A DNA stretch of 64,000 bases from Solen grandis (GCA_021229015.1 CM037785.1:41412766-41476765); one strand, 5' to 3'. Shown: positions 1-11,612, counted from the stretch's first letter. Notes: generated by a model not told the origin, from the sequence alone. A program made the numbers and translations.

Positions 1-144
1 AATTAGATCTATATTATGATTAAAGCTATACATAATGCCCTTAAAGTATAATGCATAGCTATATTGGATATTTTCTTAGTTGATAGAGGTAAGTTCTATT
101 TTTTGCGTACATTGGTATGTTGAAAAATCTTACTTTTGGCAAGC

Positions 145-197
<53 letters not shown>

Positions 198-335
198 AAA
201 GCCTGGAAACTCAACTAAACACACGCATTCCCTAAAAAAAAAATTATTACAACCAGCATTGAAATTATAGTATGAAGAAAATAACTGCAAAAAGCATTGA
301 CATCACTTTTTTCGTCGAGAGCCATATCTCCCAAA
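1..335 (+). repeat. Dispersed repeat, copy 1 (partner at 19440-19700)
   Basis: This stretch aligns by eye with 19440-19700 in the same orientation. Shared landmarks in the same order are an 'acataatgcc' block, 'gattggatattttt'-type text, 'ttctattttttg', 'tggaaac' and 'acacg.attc', then a block ending near 'gatcactttttt'. It begins at the window edge, so its true left end is not visible. No coding sense is seen. It appears to be the left part of a larger block that is also represented at 570-1345. Confidence 0.6.
148..195. repeat. (TA)n microsatellite
   Basis: An uninterrupted AT dinucleotide run of about 48 bases lies inside the dispersed repeat. The second copy near 19550 lacks it, so it expanded or contracted after duplication. 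Confidence 0.95.
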
Positions 336-569
336 ATATTTACAGGAATGTTTACCAGCACGCAATATTGGATACCAAGGCTTTAATTTGGTGTTCGCCC
401 AATATGCATGCTGCTGTATAAATCTTAAGATATGAAGAGATATATAAGAGACAGAGCCATGGCTTTATCATTACCAATGCAACAGCAAGTTCGGCCTTTC
501 TGCCTTTTTTGCGGCATCATTGGTGTTGTAAATATGTAGCTGTGGTCCCCGTAGCAGAAAATGAAAAAA

Positions 570-1345
570 CTGCAAACTTTTCAATCGTGTCGCGGTCACG
601 TGAGCAAGTGTATGGTCGACTAGCGACCGTAGATAAATCAAGTGCATTCGGGTATTTGTCGAGTTGATCGAACAAGGGTCGTGTTTATCGGAAGTGATCG
701 GGTATTATGTTTGTTGTTTGTTTGTTTGATTTAAGATCCCGCCAATGGCATTTCAGTCATCGATGTTTACTTGAGACAGATAAAGCACTGCCACACTGCA
801 GTATCATGCCGTAGACATTTGGCATGATACCACACCCGGTCACATTATTCTGACTATCGGGCCGACCAGTCCTGGAACTACCCTTATATGCTGATCGCAA
901 TGCTAGAATGCTATACCAGTACCATTTTGTTCCGACTTTAGTATGTCTCGGCTTTGGATGATCGGGTTTTAACCAAGTAGAGGTCGAAATGATCGGGTAA
1001 TAATTGGTCGACCAAATATGATCTCTATAAATTCGTTTCCAGATCAACGCGACTACTACTTGACCAATACCCGATCGCTTTGCTCTTCGATCCCGACTCG
1101 GCATTTTTTTAACATGGCAAAGGTGTTCGGAGCGATATCGAACGAGTTTCCGTCCCGAGTACCTCTGTCGAGCGAGTCAGAATAGTCCACAATCGCTTTA
1201 TCAGTGATCGGTGTTGAACTAATCGGCTTGATTTTTCTTACGTAATTTCACTTGGAGCAGCTCGTTCACAGATGATCATTGGCTGAGAATTTGGTTTTGG
1301 TGTGTATTACATGTATCAATACCCATCTACAGACACATGGTCACC
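570..1345 (+). repeat. Dispersed repeat with many GATCGGG motifs, copy 1 (partner at 22005-22345)
   Basis: The segment 570-680 matches 22005-22100: both read roughly 'tgcaa.ttt..aatcgtgt', then 'ggtcacgtgagc', then 'tatggtcgact'. The segment 1060-1250 matches 22160-22340 ('tacccg.tgctttgct', later 'cccgagtac', 'caat.gctttatcagt'). Copy 1 contains a SINE at 707-960 that copy 2 lacks. The block is rich in GATCGGGTA and its complement; 993-1015 and 1056-1075 form an imperfect inverted pair. Confidence 0.6.
707..960 (-). mobile_element. tRNA-derived SINE (Meta/RUDI-like), 5'-truncated
   Basis: On the minus strand this carries the central domain seen in the other copies ('catataagggtagttcc', 'aggactggtcggcccg') and ends in a CAAA-rich tail at 707-727. 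The tRNA head with boxes A and B is missing, so the copy is truncated at about 945-960. A possible target-site duplication is GATCGGGTATT at 696-706 and GATCGGGTTTT at 960-970 (10 of 11 match). The host repeat is itself rich in GATCGGG, so that duplication is only suggestive. Confidence 0.8.
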
Positions 1346-2495
1346 CAATTCAACAATCCATGATTTAAAAGATTGGGTGGTTTCCCCATCACATGCAACA
1401 GCGTCACGAATGGAATCGAAATTAGAATGATAAAGCTTATATTCAGATTTTCTGTTTTCAATGGTCGTCACTTGACTGATCACAATTCACGCCTCGATTC
1501 ACTATTCTCACTTCACAGGCTGACCGTACGATTTCGCTACCCGGATCTTGCTGAACATGTAAAGTGGTACTTAAATCATCTGCTTGGAATATACCGTTTC
1601 CTATATTTAACCGCTTTCGTGTTTACGAAAATAGCGTTTTCCCGTGCAATGTAACCTACACTTATCAAGTTTATTTGTAAAGAGACAGAGTCCTCACCAA
1701 CATTAACGAGGGAAAGCAGATTTTTTTTCATTTTTACTGATTATCTATGATCGAGCTGCTTAAGTTACATATTCCTACGTGTTGAACATGGGTCATCACT
1801 TTGTTATTCAACAATATCTTAGTGAAAAGTGAATTAAAATTGAAGTGAAAGGGATAGTTAAATACGATTATGTGGTAGCTGTGTGTTGTTGTTGTAATTT
1901 TAAGATCGAAATAGAAAATATGAAAGGGATTGCAATGGAAGTTACACGAGTAATTATGTCAAGAAACGATACTAGTTTATATCTTTCTTTTTGTGCCTGC
2001 TCTTAAAAAATGTTAGATGTGTTTTACTTTATTCAAGTAGTAGATAGTAAATAATTATGTTAATATTGATATTATGATATTGCTTTATACATTAAATACC
2101 AAATCATATACTTCTTGACTAGAAAACGTTGTATCAGTGAACATGTAGCCAACTAGTGTAAGCATACTGTTTACCTAAAACAACAATATATTCGATCCTT
2201 TAGTACCAAAAAAAAAAGATACAAAATAAAAATCTGCTATTCCTTGAAAAATAATCAATTTAACGTGAATTGAGTCATCAACATCTGTTAATCCAATTTT
2301 TCCATCCTCATCATGTCCAAAGAAAGCTACTAAAATATAAAATTAATTTTTTAGATACAAAATTTGGTATAGCAGTATTGTTAACTGAAATATTTCAAAT
2401 ATTTTGGAGCTGACATGTTAGATATTTCACCATGTATTAAAAAGATTTACATGCATTTGTGTGAGTGCGTATGTGTGTGTTAAGGGTTGGTTTTA
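1346..2495. other. No supported gene; AT-rich
   Basis: I see no recognisable protein, RNA or strong repeat. A 93-codon open frame at 1373-1654 has no recognisable motif and no splice context. A short minus-strand stretch near 2266-2329 resembles an EF-hand loop (see findings). Confidence 0.5.
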
Positions 2496-2499
2496 TCAC

Positions 2500-2527
2500 A
2501 TGAATGAATGAATGAATGAATGAATGT
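2500..2527. repeat. (TGAA)n microsatellite
   Basis: About seven tandem copies of TGAA, preceded at 2470-2480 by a short TG run. Confidence 0.95.
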
Positions 2528-4571
2528 GAGTTCAGGGCGTGTCCTGGTTTTGCTTTATTTTCTCATGTTTCGGAAAGACATATAAAATTTAAAATGATTA
2601 AATTATCTGTCATAATTTTATATCATATAAACGTCTATCATATTATTCCGTTATGTCATAATTCTTTGTCAGATAACAAATTCAAATGGACTTTATATAT
2701 ACAAGATATGCACAGTAAGGGACTAAACTCATGTACATCCGCTAACTTATCAAATCAAGTTTATTTTAAAACTACGTATGATATGTCAAAAAATTTAAAT
2801 TAGTGTTACAAATTTTTAAAAAAAACCAGTAATCGGCTGGTACTCGTTTTTTTTTTTTTCCGGCCTTTTTTTTATTTTACTCGTTATCGTTTGGTGTATG
2901 ATTTTTTTTAATTCATCTGTTAATAATTATAAATTAAATAACCTTTTCTGAATTTTCATTCATCTTTTTTTCTATGGGTTTATGGTACATCATGTCAGAA
3001 AAATAAAAACGGTTATCTGTTTTAAGTTAAATCTGAAATAAATAAAGTAAGACTTTGAAATAATGAAGCAATTTACCTGTATAGGTGGATTGAGAATTTG
3101 ACATCAAGAGGTAGTGGTACTCGTCTCATCTCCAACAAAATATCGCCTTAAGGGCGTATTTCACAAAAGCAGTTCTTAACTGATGTTCAGTGTCAGATTA
3201 CTCAAATATTGGCATGGGGAAACCCATTTTTCTCGTGTGATTCTTTGTAATTATGCCAAGTTTTAAAAAAAATCTGTTCGCTAGTTTTGATTTTCTTTCT
3301 TTGTATATATAGTAAAATACCGCTATTGTGAAATACGCCTTTAAGTCTGTATAGGACTTTAAGTTTATCAGTTAGAAAAAAGTTACAGGTATGTACCACT
3401 TTTAGATGAACATAATCCTTTATAAATAAATCTTATTGCACTTTGAACAGGAGAGAAATACTAATTGTTTTCTGATTTTGAATAAATTTGCATTAGGGGA
3501 CGTGAAATATATTTTCATATCGTGTTCGCAATTTAACGATCGCGTGCGCACGCGATAAAAATATCTGTCTTGTCCTTTTATGACACTGTTTAAGCCTGCT
3601 TTTAAAATTTGGATAATTCACAGTCAATTTTCACAAAAAGGAAACAAGTGTATTGTTAAGAAGTCATATCTTCAAATGAAGAAAATGTTTAAAATATTGA
3701 ACAATTACATACATTTCCTTGTTTGGTGTATAGCATTTACCTGGTAATTAACTGTGTATAAAAAGTAGGATTCTTTGATAATGGATTGTATTTGTCTTCA
3801 TTCATTGTCACATGAAGCATGCTCACCATGGCTTATAGTTTAGAGATTCGTTACGTCAGTGTTATCATTGGTATTATTTGCACCAAAACGAAAATATACT
3901 AAGTGTTAGCGTTTGATATATACTTTAGCTTCAACCTTATTGCATGCTAATAATCTTAGTATTAGGTTTGCAGATTACTACTGTTACTATGGGATAAAAA
4001 TTAAATAAACTTTTATTCTTGATAGTTTAAAAAGTTCGAAAATCAATAATAATACAAGGGGGGGGGGACAAAATAATAATATTAGGTGATAGAGGTAACA
4101 ATGAATAGATGAATAGTGAATCTACATTGAAATTATGTCAGGTCTATTGTACTACTTTAAACGACAGATGTATATGATCTGTAAAAAGTCTGCTTGAATC
4201 ATGTGTTTGTATATATGTATGTATGTATAGCTATCTGTTATAATTATAAAACATTAGAAATGATATTCCTTACGATCTATGAGTTCGAGGTCGTACTTGT
4301 TTTGATAAAGAAAGATATACAATTGGATAAAAACAACAGGTAGGAAAAATACAACAGGGAAAATAAAACAAGGAACATATCTCAAATCAACATTTTAAAA
4401 AGATGTTTATAGCAATATGTTACAAACTAGCTTAAGTTTACACCAGGCAATAAAATACCCCTCTGTGTGTTTGCAATAGTCCTCTTTAATAGTTGATTCT
4501 ATTACAATAATTATTTGAGCTTAGTTGCCGAGTGATTCATGCTCAGCATCATATAACAACTTGTTTCAAAA
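2528..4571. other. No supported gene; AT-rich intergenic DNA
   Basis: Open frames here are short and low in complexity. A G9 run lies near 4060 and a short TATG run near 4215. The stretch ends at the proposed first exon of the EGF-rich gene. I see no clear TATA box just upstream of that ATG. Confidence 0.5.
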
Positions 4572-4623
4572 ATGTTGACTGTCAATATTGTGTTCGGGAT
4601 TTTAATCGTTCTGCTACCAAGAG
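4572..4623 (+). CDS. Proposed signal-peptide exon of the EGF-rich receptor gene
   Basis: ATG at 4572 opens a short, strongly hydrophobic leader, MLTVNIVFGILIVLLPR, typical of a secretory signal peptide. It runs directly into a consensus donor, GAG|GTAGGT, with GT at 4624-4625. The exon ends one base into a codon. The next proposed exon starts at 8423, after a good acceptor, with the two bases needed to complete that codon, giving Glu and then AAAVTVDPDCC. The matched phase is the reason for joining two exons 3.8 kb apart; further exons could lie between. Alternatively, this is an unrelated chance leader: reading through the donor gives only 64 codons. Confidence 0.45.
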
Positions 4624-4837
4624 GTAGGTCGTGCCTTAAATATATAGCATATAAAAATTCAAGCACACGTAGCAAAAAAAATCACCTCCATGACACGAAG
4701 TTAAATGAATGCAGCATTTGTGACGCAAATAAAGGTATTGACTCTGCAGTGATAATATCTATCTGACGACAATACGCTGACTAAAAATATTTTTGTTGTT
4801 TGTGTATATTTGTTATATTAAATGTTTTTTGTTATCT

Positions 4838-4852
4838 GTGTGTGTGTGTGTG
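4838..4852. repeat. Short (TG)n run
   Basis: About seven TG dinucleotides, followed by a T-rich tract at 4860-4872. Confidence 0.85.
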
Positions 4853-4961
4853 TCTTTGGGTTTTTTTTTTTCTCCAATATTTATATTTTTGGTTTAAATC
4901 GACCCCAGACAACGTTTCCGTCATTATTGGCTTAAAGAAAAACAAACAAAAATCTACTGAT

Positions 4962-5165
4962 TTTCTACGTGGCCAATTAACCGCTGATGTACTATCACTT
5001 AGCCATTACAGCTTGAGGTTCGAGTCCCCAGAAAGTCGTATTTTATTTTTGCTTTACGACGCCTTTCAACTTGCTAGCGGTGAGTCGATTACCTTTCCGG
5101 ACGTCTTCTTGTATACGGAGTCTTCCTTCACCTACAGATATGCTGTATGGCAGCGCTTATGAACT
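4962..5165 (+). mobile_element. tRNA-derived SINE of a second family
   Basis: The stretch has a tRNA-like head: a box A-like segment at 4970-4983 (TGGCCAATTAACCG) and a perfect box B, GGTTCGAGTCC, at 5017-5027. The head lacks a proper acceptor stem and continues into a non-tRNA body, so it is a SINE and not a tRNA gene. The body differs from the Meta-type copies elsewhere in the window. It lies in the proposed first intron of the EGF-rich gene. The long open frame across it (4800-5162) is a by-product of the element. Confidence 0.6.
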
Positions 5166-5744
5166 CCAGTAAAACAATAACATAAAGTCATTTATAAGAA
5201 TGTTTTTAACCAAAATATTGTATCACTGATAAACGATTTATATGTTACTTGCACAATAATTGGCGGTATAAATTCTGCACTGTTAACCCTTAACATCGTT
5301 GGGAAACTTTCTGAACCATGTGTAAACACTGTATATCTTGATCAGACTGTACCAGGTTTACCTGCACATCCGCACACTCTCTTGCATCTTTTAAATGTTA
5401 TAAGAAATGTCCGTGATAAAAAGAGAATAATAATAGATTTCAAGTTATTACCTGTTGATTTTTTCTGCTAAATGTTTAAATGTTTGTGACATGTCTTCTA
5501 ATTATGTATTTTTTTGGTTTTAGAAGAAAAGAACATCATAATAGTGAGAATGTGTTTCTACTGCACCCGTCTATTATCAGCATTACAACAGCATATATTT
5601 TGGTCGCATTGATTTTGCCAGACTCTAAAATCTCTAAAGAACACAAGACAGGCTAAATGAAATGAGCAGGAAACAATTGTTATTTCAACCGAGGATTAAG
5701 CTATTAGGATCACCTGTTGTCCGTCGTTTGTCCTACATTTATTT

Positions 5745-5965
5745 GTTTTAGTTCGGGTTAACGTCCCACGAACAGTATTTCATTTAATCTTGGAGACTTC
5801 TTTCAACATGATGTATACAGATAAATTGCTGCTTCACTGTCATTAAACGCCGTAGATATATAGCATAAATCCTCGACCTGACCAGCCTTGGGATAACTTG
5901 GCTTTATGTAGTGAGCGCCAACCGCAAGGGAGGTATATGAGTACCATCTTTTTCATCCTTTCGTC
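5745..5965 (-). mobile_element. tRNA-derived SINE (Meta/RUDI-like), diverged, head missing
   Basis: On the minus strand it reads through 'ggtactcatatacctccc', 'ggcgctcactacataaagcc', 'ccaaggctggtcagg', and then the distal segment that ends near 'tgggacgttaacccgaac'. These match the order of elements in the 12485-12745 copy. The tRNA head is not visible. It lies inside the proposed first intron of the EGF-rich gene. Confidence 0.7.
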
Positions 5966-7111
5966 TGTCTTTGTGTTTTAAATGGAATCTCTAAATTATC
6001 GTCAAAAAACATTGATGAAACCTAGCACAGATACTCACTAAGTGGTATTCATACAAATGAAATAATCAAATTAACTTATTCTATACATACACCTGATTGT
6101 TAATCGCAAACTTAATAATTATTATTTAGGCAATTCATTGATAAAATTATTCTCCTGTGAAACTAAATGATCACAATTTCATTTCGTTTGGTACATATGA
6201 TCATCACATGGCCCTCTACAATAATCGCTGTAACAAAAGTTCATCCTTTTGAAATTGAGTCTCCTCTTAAGGTTTCCCATTACACCAATTTTGTTTTATT
6301 TAGGATTATGGTATCTAGGATCAATATAAATATTGCCATCTTGGTTATCAACATTCTTTCTCTATATCATTCTTTCATTCGTCATTCATTTATTCAATGC
6401 CTTTGAATGGTCTTACATTGCACAGTTAAATATGCAAATGATAGATACAGACGGTTGTTATCTCAATGCTGGAGGAAGTTAAACACAGTTATGCTATTGC
6501 AAGCTTAATTGTATGGGTAAAATTCCTGTTAAGATATTTCGGCATTAGGCTAGTTAAGCCCGTTGGGGTGCTTATTCTTTTTATCAAAATAAGAACTATA
6601 GTTATACGCCATTACATTTGATCTGGATCATCTAGACGCTTGTATTACTACACGCTGCAACCGAATTTCTACATTTTCTTCCGCATGGAACTTTTTTTAA
6701 CAAATATCATATTGGGAGCTTTTATGAATCTTGATATTTGCATATTTAGTCAGTCTGTATATTGATTAAAAATATTAAAAAGTAAAAATATTTCATTATT
6801 ACATTTGTTTCCTTTTGGATTCATGAATATATATTCTTACAGTACCTTCCAAATATTCATACCTCCGATTGGTAACGTTCCATGAATACAAATTACGACT
6901 GTATTGTCCATTGTGAAAGAGTCTGGATAGTGCAACAAAATGTTTCTGCGCTACACGATCTCTGGATTAAGCAATTAGTTCAACCCACATCAAAAAAAAA
7001 AAAAAAAAAAAAAATCTTAAGTCCATTCACGTACATAAAGGAGGATATTAATATCCTTTGAAAATGATTCAAATTAATAAACTATGCCTGTGAGTGATTG
7101 GTCACCTAGAG
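5966..7111. other. No supported gene; intronic or intergenic AT-rich DNA
   Basis: No recognisable coding sequence. An A-rich run of about 23 bases lies near 6992-7014. The 79-codon frame at 6167-6406 has no recognisable features. Confidence 0.5.
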
Positions 7112-7422
7112 TGAGTTCACATGGAACTCGAGATCGATCTCGATAAACCCGAGTTCCAGCTGAACGGATTAGGTTTCATCACTAGTGACGTCAATCTGAC
7201 CTTTTGACCTTACTCTATTAACCCTATGTCGGCCCAGTGTTTCTCGAGAATGAGCTGGTGTTTACTGGTTGCCTGGTCTTATATGCTACGAAAAATGAGC
7301 AAGGTAAAAGCTGTTTCACATATTGCTAAGACCAAGTCTGTGATTGGCTGAATTTTTACAGGTGGGAGTAAGCATAAATCATGTAATAGCCAACCCTTCC
7401 CTAGAGCTTTCATGTGAACTCA
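7112..7422. mobile_element. MITE-like element with imperfect terminal inverted repeats
   Basis: The left end TGAGTTCACATGGAACTC (7112-7129) is the imperfect inverse of the right end, whose complement reads TGAGTTCACATGAAAGCTC (7404-7422). The first 12 bases match exactly. The element is about 310 bp and less AT-rich than its flanks. Near its left end it carries an internal palindrome around 'ctcgagatcgatctcg'. No transposase frame and no clear target duplication are seen. Confidence 0.6.
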
Positions 7423-8422
7423 ACTTCCTTTTTTCTTTCTTCTCATGATTCCTGAATCTTGTATAAACCCATACATTCCTTTGCACAAGCAGATTGTGAG
7501 AAGTCAGGGCGCAGTCTGGATATTTGATGTATAGTCAGCTATTTTCAAGAATAATACTTTGCCATCTATATCATTCCAAACTGGTAAGGGTAGAATATTA
7601 TTTATATGTTTATTGTATTTTTTAAAAAAATAGACTAATTTATTATGAATTTACTGGTATTATTTATTTTGAGTTATTTAGACCTGTATCTTACAATTTT
7701 TGACGACTTCTGAATAAGTGTCCCGGAATTTGGTTATCAGCAGACCGGAGCAGGAAGACATGCATATATTAAACTTTTCTCTTAAATATCAACATATTTT
7801 GATAGTCATATATAAACTCACGGTCACAGACAAAATATATTATAATGAAGACTGTCTGTTCATAATTTATGCTGTTAAGCTTCCACATATGTCTTATGAA
7901 TTCAGTATGATATGGAATAATTAAAAGAATATCAGAGTATAAAACTGCCCAATTCTTTGTTTACGTGTAATGCTGATAAATATATGGAAGCAGGAAATAA
8001 GCAAACTCATTTGAGCAATGTTCCGTTGCTATTCCATTAGACTGTTCATTATCAAATATGTAATTTACAGTCTAATAATGACAGGTAGTCAGAAATGTTA
8101 CCTGTATTATGGCGAGTTCCAAATTTTATAGAACAACACATGTTGGACCTACTAGTAACTTTTTTTTTTTTCTAAACAATACGTTCATCGTCTTATTAAT
8201 TAGAGAGGGAAACAAGTAATTTGTTGGAATCGTTATTGTATAGAGACATTATCGTGCATTTGAACATCTTGCTATGTATTTTGAATTAGTGTAAGATGAA
8301 TGTAAATGAATGACAACAAATTAAACTTAACAACCGTAAAGAAACGAATATTAAATATGAATAAAAGAAGTATAAGTCGTGTATATTAAGATAAACACAC
8401 ATTCAGTTTTCACTACCTTCAG
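7423..8422. other. No supported gene; intron upstream of the EGF exon
   Basis: AT-rich, with only short unremarkable frames. It ends in a plausible acceptor, 'cactaccttcag', with AG at 8421-8422. Confidence 0.5.
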
Positions 8423-10039
8423 AAGCAGCAGCTGTTACAGTGGACCCAGATTGCTGTAGTCAGCCCTTTGACTGTTAATCTCCTGACTGTTCTTGCTGCT
8501 CCGTTAGAAAGATACAACATATGTCAAACCAAAAACGAACTTCATGCGAGGGTGACTGTAAGCCTGGGTACCATGGAGGCTTCTGTTACAACAAATGTCC
8601 AGACACTGTCTCACATGTGAAAACTGGGAGCAACCCAACACTAGAATCTGCCTGACTTGTGAAGAAGGATATCATGTGGCATTATAGACGTGTGTGCTAA
8701 ATACATGTCCTTCAACCTGTCTTAATTGTAGCAGCATGACGCATTGTACAAATTGTGTACCTGGCCATTACAACGGACTGGACTCAACATCGGGTATCAG
8801 GTATAATGACTGTCGGCTTACATGCCCTCAATATTGTACATCGTGTTCTTCACAAACCAAGTGTTCCACTTGTGAATCTGGGTATTTCGGTACTGTGTGT
8901 TCCAATAAATGTTCAAATGGCTGTGTGTTTGGTTTTTGTGAAAAAAATGGTCACTGTTCCTGTAAACCGGGCTACACAGGAGGAATCTGTGACACATGCA
9001 TGGATTGCCAGCAATGTCCATCCCAATGTTCAAATAGTATTTGTGATACAATATTCTGGAACGTGCTTAAATGGTTGCGTTGGTAATTTTCAGGAACCAT
9101 TATGTAAATATTGTTTACCAAACTTCACTGGAGACACGTGTGAGTCATGTATATTGGGAATGTACGGTACCATCTGCACAGAGAAGTGTCCTGACAAATG
9201 TGTAGTATGTCATCAACGGACAGGGCCGTGTGAACTTTGCAGAGGTAATTTTAAAGGCAATATTTGTGAGTCATGATATCGGGAATGTACGGTACAAATG
9301 CACAGAGACGTGTCCTGACAAATGTGTGATATGTCAACAGCAGACAGGGTATTGTGAGGTTTGTGAGGGCAACTTCGTAGGAAACACATGTAATGATTGT
9401 AAAGCAGGCTTTTACGGGCAAAACTGCAATCTTGTTTGTTCGTCTAATTGTGTTGACAACGTCTGCATACGAATAAATGGACAGTGTTCAAATGGTTGCA
9501 TTCCATCCTATTCGGGCGACAAATGTTGCTTAAACAAATTAAATTGCAAGACATGTGCCTCAAATACAAATTGTTCTGATTGTGTTGATGGTCATTATGG
9601 TAAAATGTGTCAAGAGGACTGTCCCTCTAACTGCAAAGCTTGCAACAAAAAAAGTGGTGCATGTAATATTTGCACAGGAAACTATTGGGGTGAATATTGC
9701 GAGAAATGTAAAATCGGCTTTTATGGGCTAACTTGCGAAGAACATTGTTCACAAGGGTGTGAAAATAAGACATGCGAGTTTTTAATGGGACGTGTTTATG
9801 TAATACCGACTACTATGGTTCACTTTGCAATAAACGGTGTTCGCCTAAATGTGACAGCAATGCAAGTTCTAACATATGTGATAAGGAAAATGGAAGTTGT
9901 TCTTTCGGGTGCTTATTAGGGTATTTTGGGGCTTCTTGTGAAGGCAAATGTAATGAAAACTGTATAAATAGTTCTTGCAACCAGTACAATGGGAATTGTA
10001 CTTACGGATGTATGGAAGGAACAACATGCGAAACCCAGG
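8423..10039 (+). CDS. EGF-rich ectodomain exon(s) of the receptor gene
   Basis: Reading across the lesions gives a continuous run of cysteine-rich repeats of about 40 residues each, with recurrent 'CKPGYTGGICD', 'CPDKCVICQQQTGYCEVC' and 'GFYGQNC' motifs. This is the C-x-C...GxxG...C pattern of MEGF and laminin-type EGF repeats. Intact blocks lie at 8694-9050, 9052-9273, 9299-9780 and 9784-10039. Two neighbouring repeats (9121-9272 and about 9277-9420) are near copies, suggesting recent internal duplication. A donor, CCAGG|GTAAT, lies at 10039/10040. An EGF-like remnant also continues past the A7 run at 10077 ('GYHGFSCKDK'), so the exon may instead end near 10160. The acceptor at 8421-8422 sets the start. 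Confidence 0.8.
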
Positions 10040-10772
10040 GTAATATTTCAAATTTCTTGGATTTTCAGTCCCATCGAAAAAAAGTTGTTCTTTCGAATAC
10101 CTACCAGGATACCATGGTTTTTCATGTAAAGACAAATACAACGAAACTTGTGAAGATTATTGCTTGATTTATATTTCAAGACAAATACATAATGTTGAGT
10201 TCGATCCCTGCAGAATCCTAGCACTCAATAAATGGTATTGATCTCATATTTGAAATGGTCTGTACAAGTTCCTGCTGTATGTTCAATTACATTTACATAT
10301 TTTTTGCAAACAAACATAAAAACAGTTTTCTTTAAATTGCCTAGACGATTACCTTTAACTAATGATATTGCATTTTACAAAATTCTATATTGCATTTATA
10401 CTTTTGTTTTATTTTCTTTTTCATTTTTATATGGAAGCAGGGTATCGTGATTATGAAAAAAACTTCTTATATGGAATTCCATCGAAATTTGAATTAATCA
10501 CAAAAAAAACGATAACTTGACAGACATGCATATATGTAAACTAGAACTGTACTAACACATACCAAAACCACAAAATAAATGAAAGCAGATTTCAAAAAAA
10601 AAAAAAAAAGAAATACATTATGTAAATTTAATTATTAAATCGTGTACAAGTAAAGTGCAATCATTGATTTATTTCCGTATAATCTCTCTGAAAATGAATC
10701 TCGTATAGAATCGATTTAACGCAACATGAACCAAATAATTGCGTATTATTAATGTCATCTTTTTAAATGTAG

Positions 10773-10893
10773 GAAAAGTCCAGTCCATTCCTGCACCCTC
10801 CTCTGCAGTGTAGTTGCTGGGCTCAGTGCGACAGTGGGTGTGGTAATCGTTGTTGGCCTAATAATGTTAATCAAAAGGTTTGTTAAGAATAAG
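10773..10893 (+). CDS. Transmembrane exon of the EGF-rich receptor gene
   Basis: After an acceptor (AG at 10771-10772) the sequence reads GKVQSIPAPSSAV. After a one-base shift at about 10810 it gives a clear membrane helix, VAGLSATVGVVIVVGLIMLI, followed by basic KRFVKNK and a donor AAG|GTATAT at 10893/10894. A helix followed by basic residues fits a type I protein with its C-terminus inside the cell. An alternative acceptor at 10807-10808 would avoid the shift but does not match the phase of the preceding exon. Confidence 0.65.
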
Positions 10894-11077
10894 GTATATG
10901 ATTTTTCTTTTACGATATGTGTACATATTATGCAAGTTTAAGGTTGATGATTATACTAGTAGTTTTGATATACTTAGAGAATATGAAAAAGTTCCTTTTA
11001 CATCATTTAATCTAAAAACTAACCGTCTTAAAAAAGCATGCTCAAAGATGTAATTTAGAGATATGCGATATTTTCAG

Positions 11078-11124
11078 AAAGAAATGCGGAGAAGAAAACC
11101 ATCATTACTACAATCAATCGACAG
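11078..11124 (+). CDS. Short cytoplasmic exon of the receptor gene
   Basis: An acceptor (CAG at 11075-11077) precedes a short reading of KKCGEENHHYYNQST, which ends at a donor ACAG|GTAATA (11124/11125). An acceptor at 11080-11081 would fit the phase of the transmembrane exon better. The tyrosine pair could be a phosphorylation site, which is inference only. Confidence 0.5.
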
Positions 11125-11423
11125 GTAATATGTGTATGTTTCTAGCACAGCATTTAATAAAGCGATGTTATACTTACTCATAAACTTTCACCAGTCGGAT
11201 AAAGATTGTAACACAAATTGAAATACGATTAATTATTGAAGCCAATAGAAGATTGAAGAAAATTAGAAGACGAATACTTAATTTTTATTTACTTTTAATT
11301 GTTAACATTATGTACGATCTTATCTTGCCGATGGCCTACATCATATGTTTTATATTCCATACAAATTTTTTAGTTGTTTTCCTTCATTGTTTATACATAG
11401 ATCTATAAAACTTTCTATTGCAG

Positions 11424-11612
11424 GCATACGGATATTCCACATATTTAAATCTGACGAGCCAACCTTTGGGAAGCCTGATCAAATAAAACTTGAAGGAAAA
11501 GAAATAAGCTTTTAGAAACGTGAGTAAAATTGAAAACCATCGCAAAACGTAGAGAATGATCTCGAAATTATTGAAAAACATACTCGGGTAAATGTGCAAA
11601 TGACTGACTTAG
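11424..11612 (+). CDS. Cytoplasmic exon with three in-frame stops
   Basis: It is bounded by 'ttctattgcag' (AG at 11422-11423) and the donor TTAG|GTAGGA (11612/11613). The length of 189 fits the phases on both sides. The first half reads FKSDEPTFGKPDQIKLEG and the last NDLEIIEKHTRVNVQMTDLG, both in one frame. Between them (about 11514-11540) that frame has TAG, TAA and TGA, while other frames stay open. This is best explained by a compensating pair of indels. Confidence 0.45.

Noticed and set aside
757..1104. 115-codon minus-strand protein
   Set aside because: It lies across the SINE and its flanking repeat.
5017..5027. tRNA gene at 4970-5040
   Set aside because: Box B is perfect, but acceptor and anticodon arms are not formed and a SINE body follows.
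4800..5162. 120-codon plus-strand protein
   Set aside because: It begins in a TG/T-rich simple repeat and ends in a SINE; no motif.
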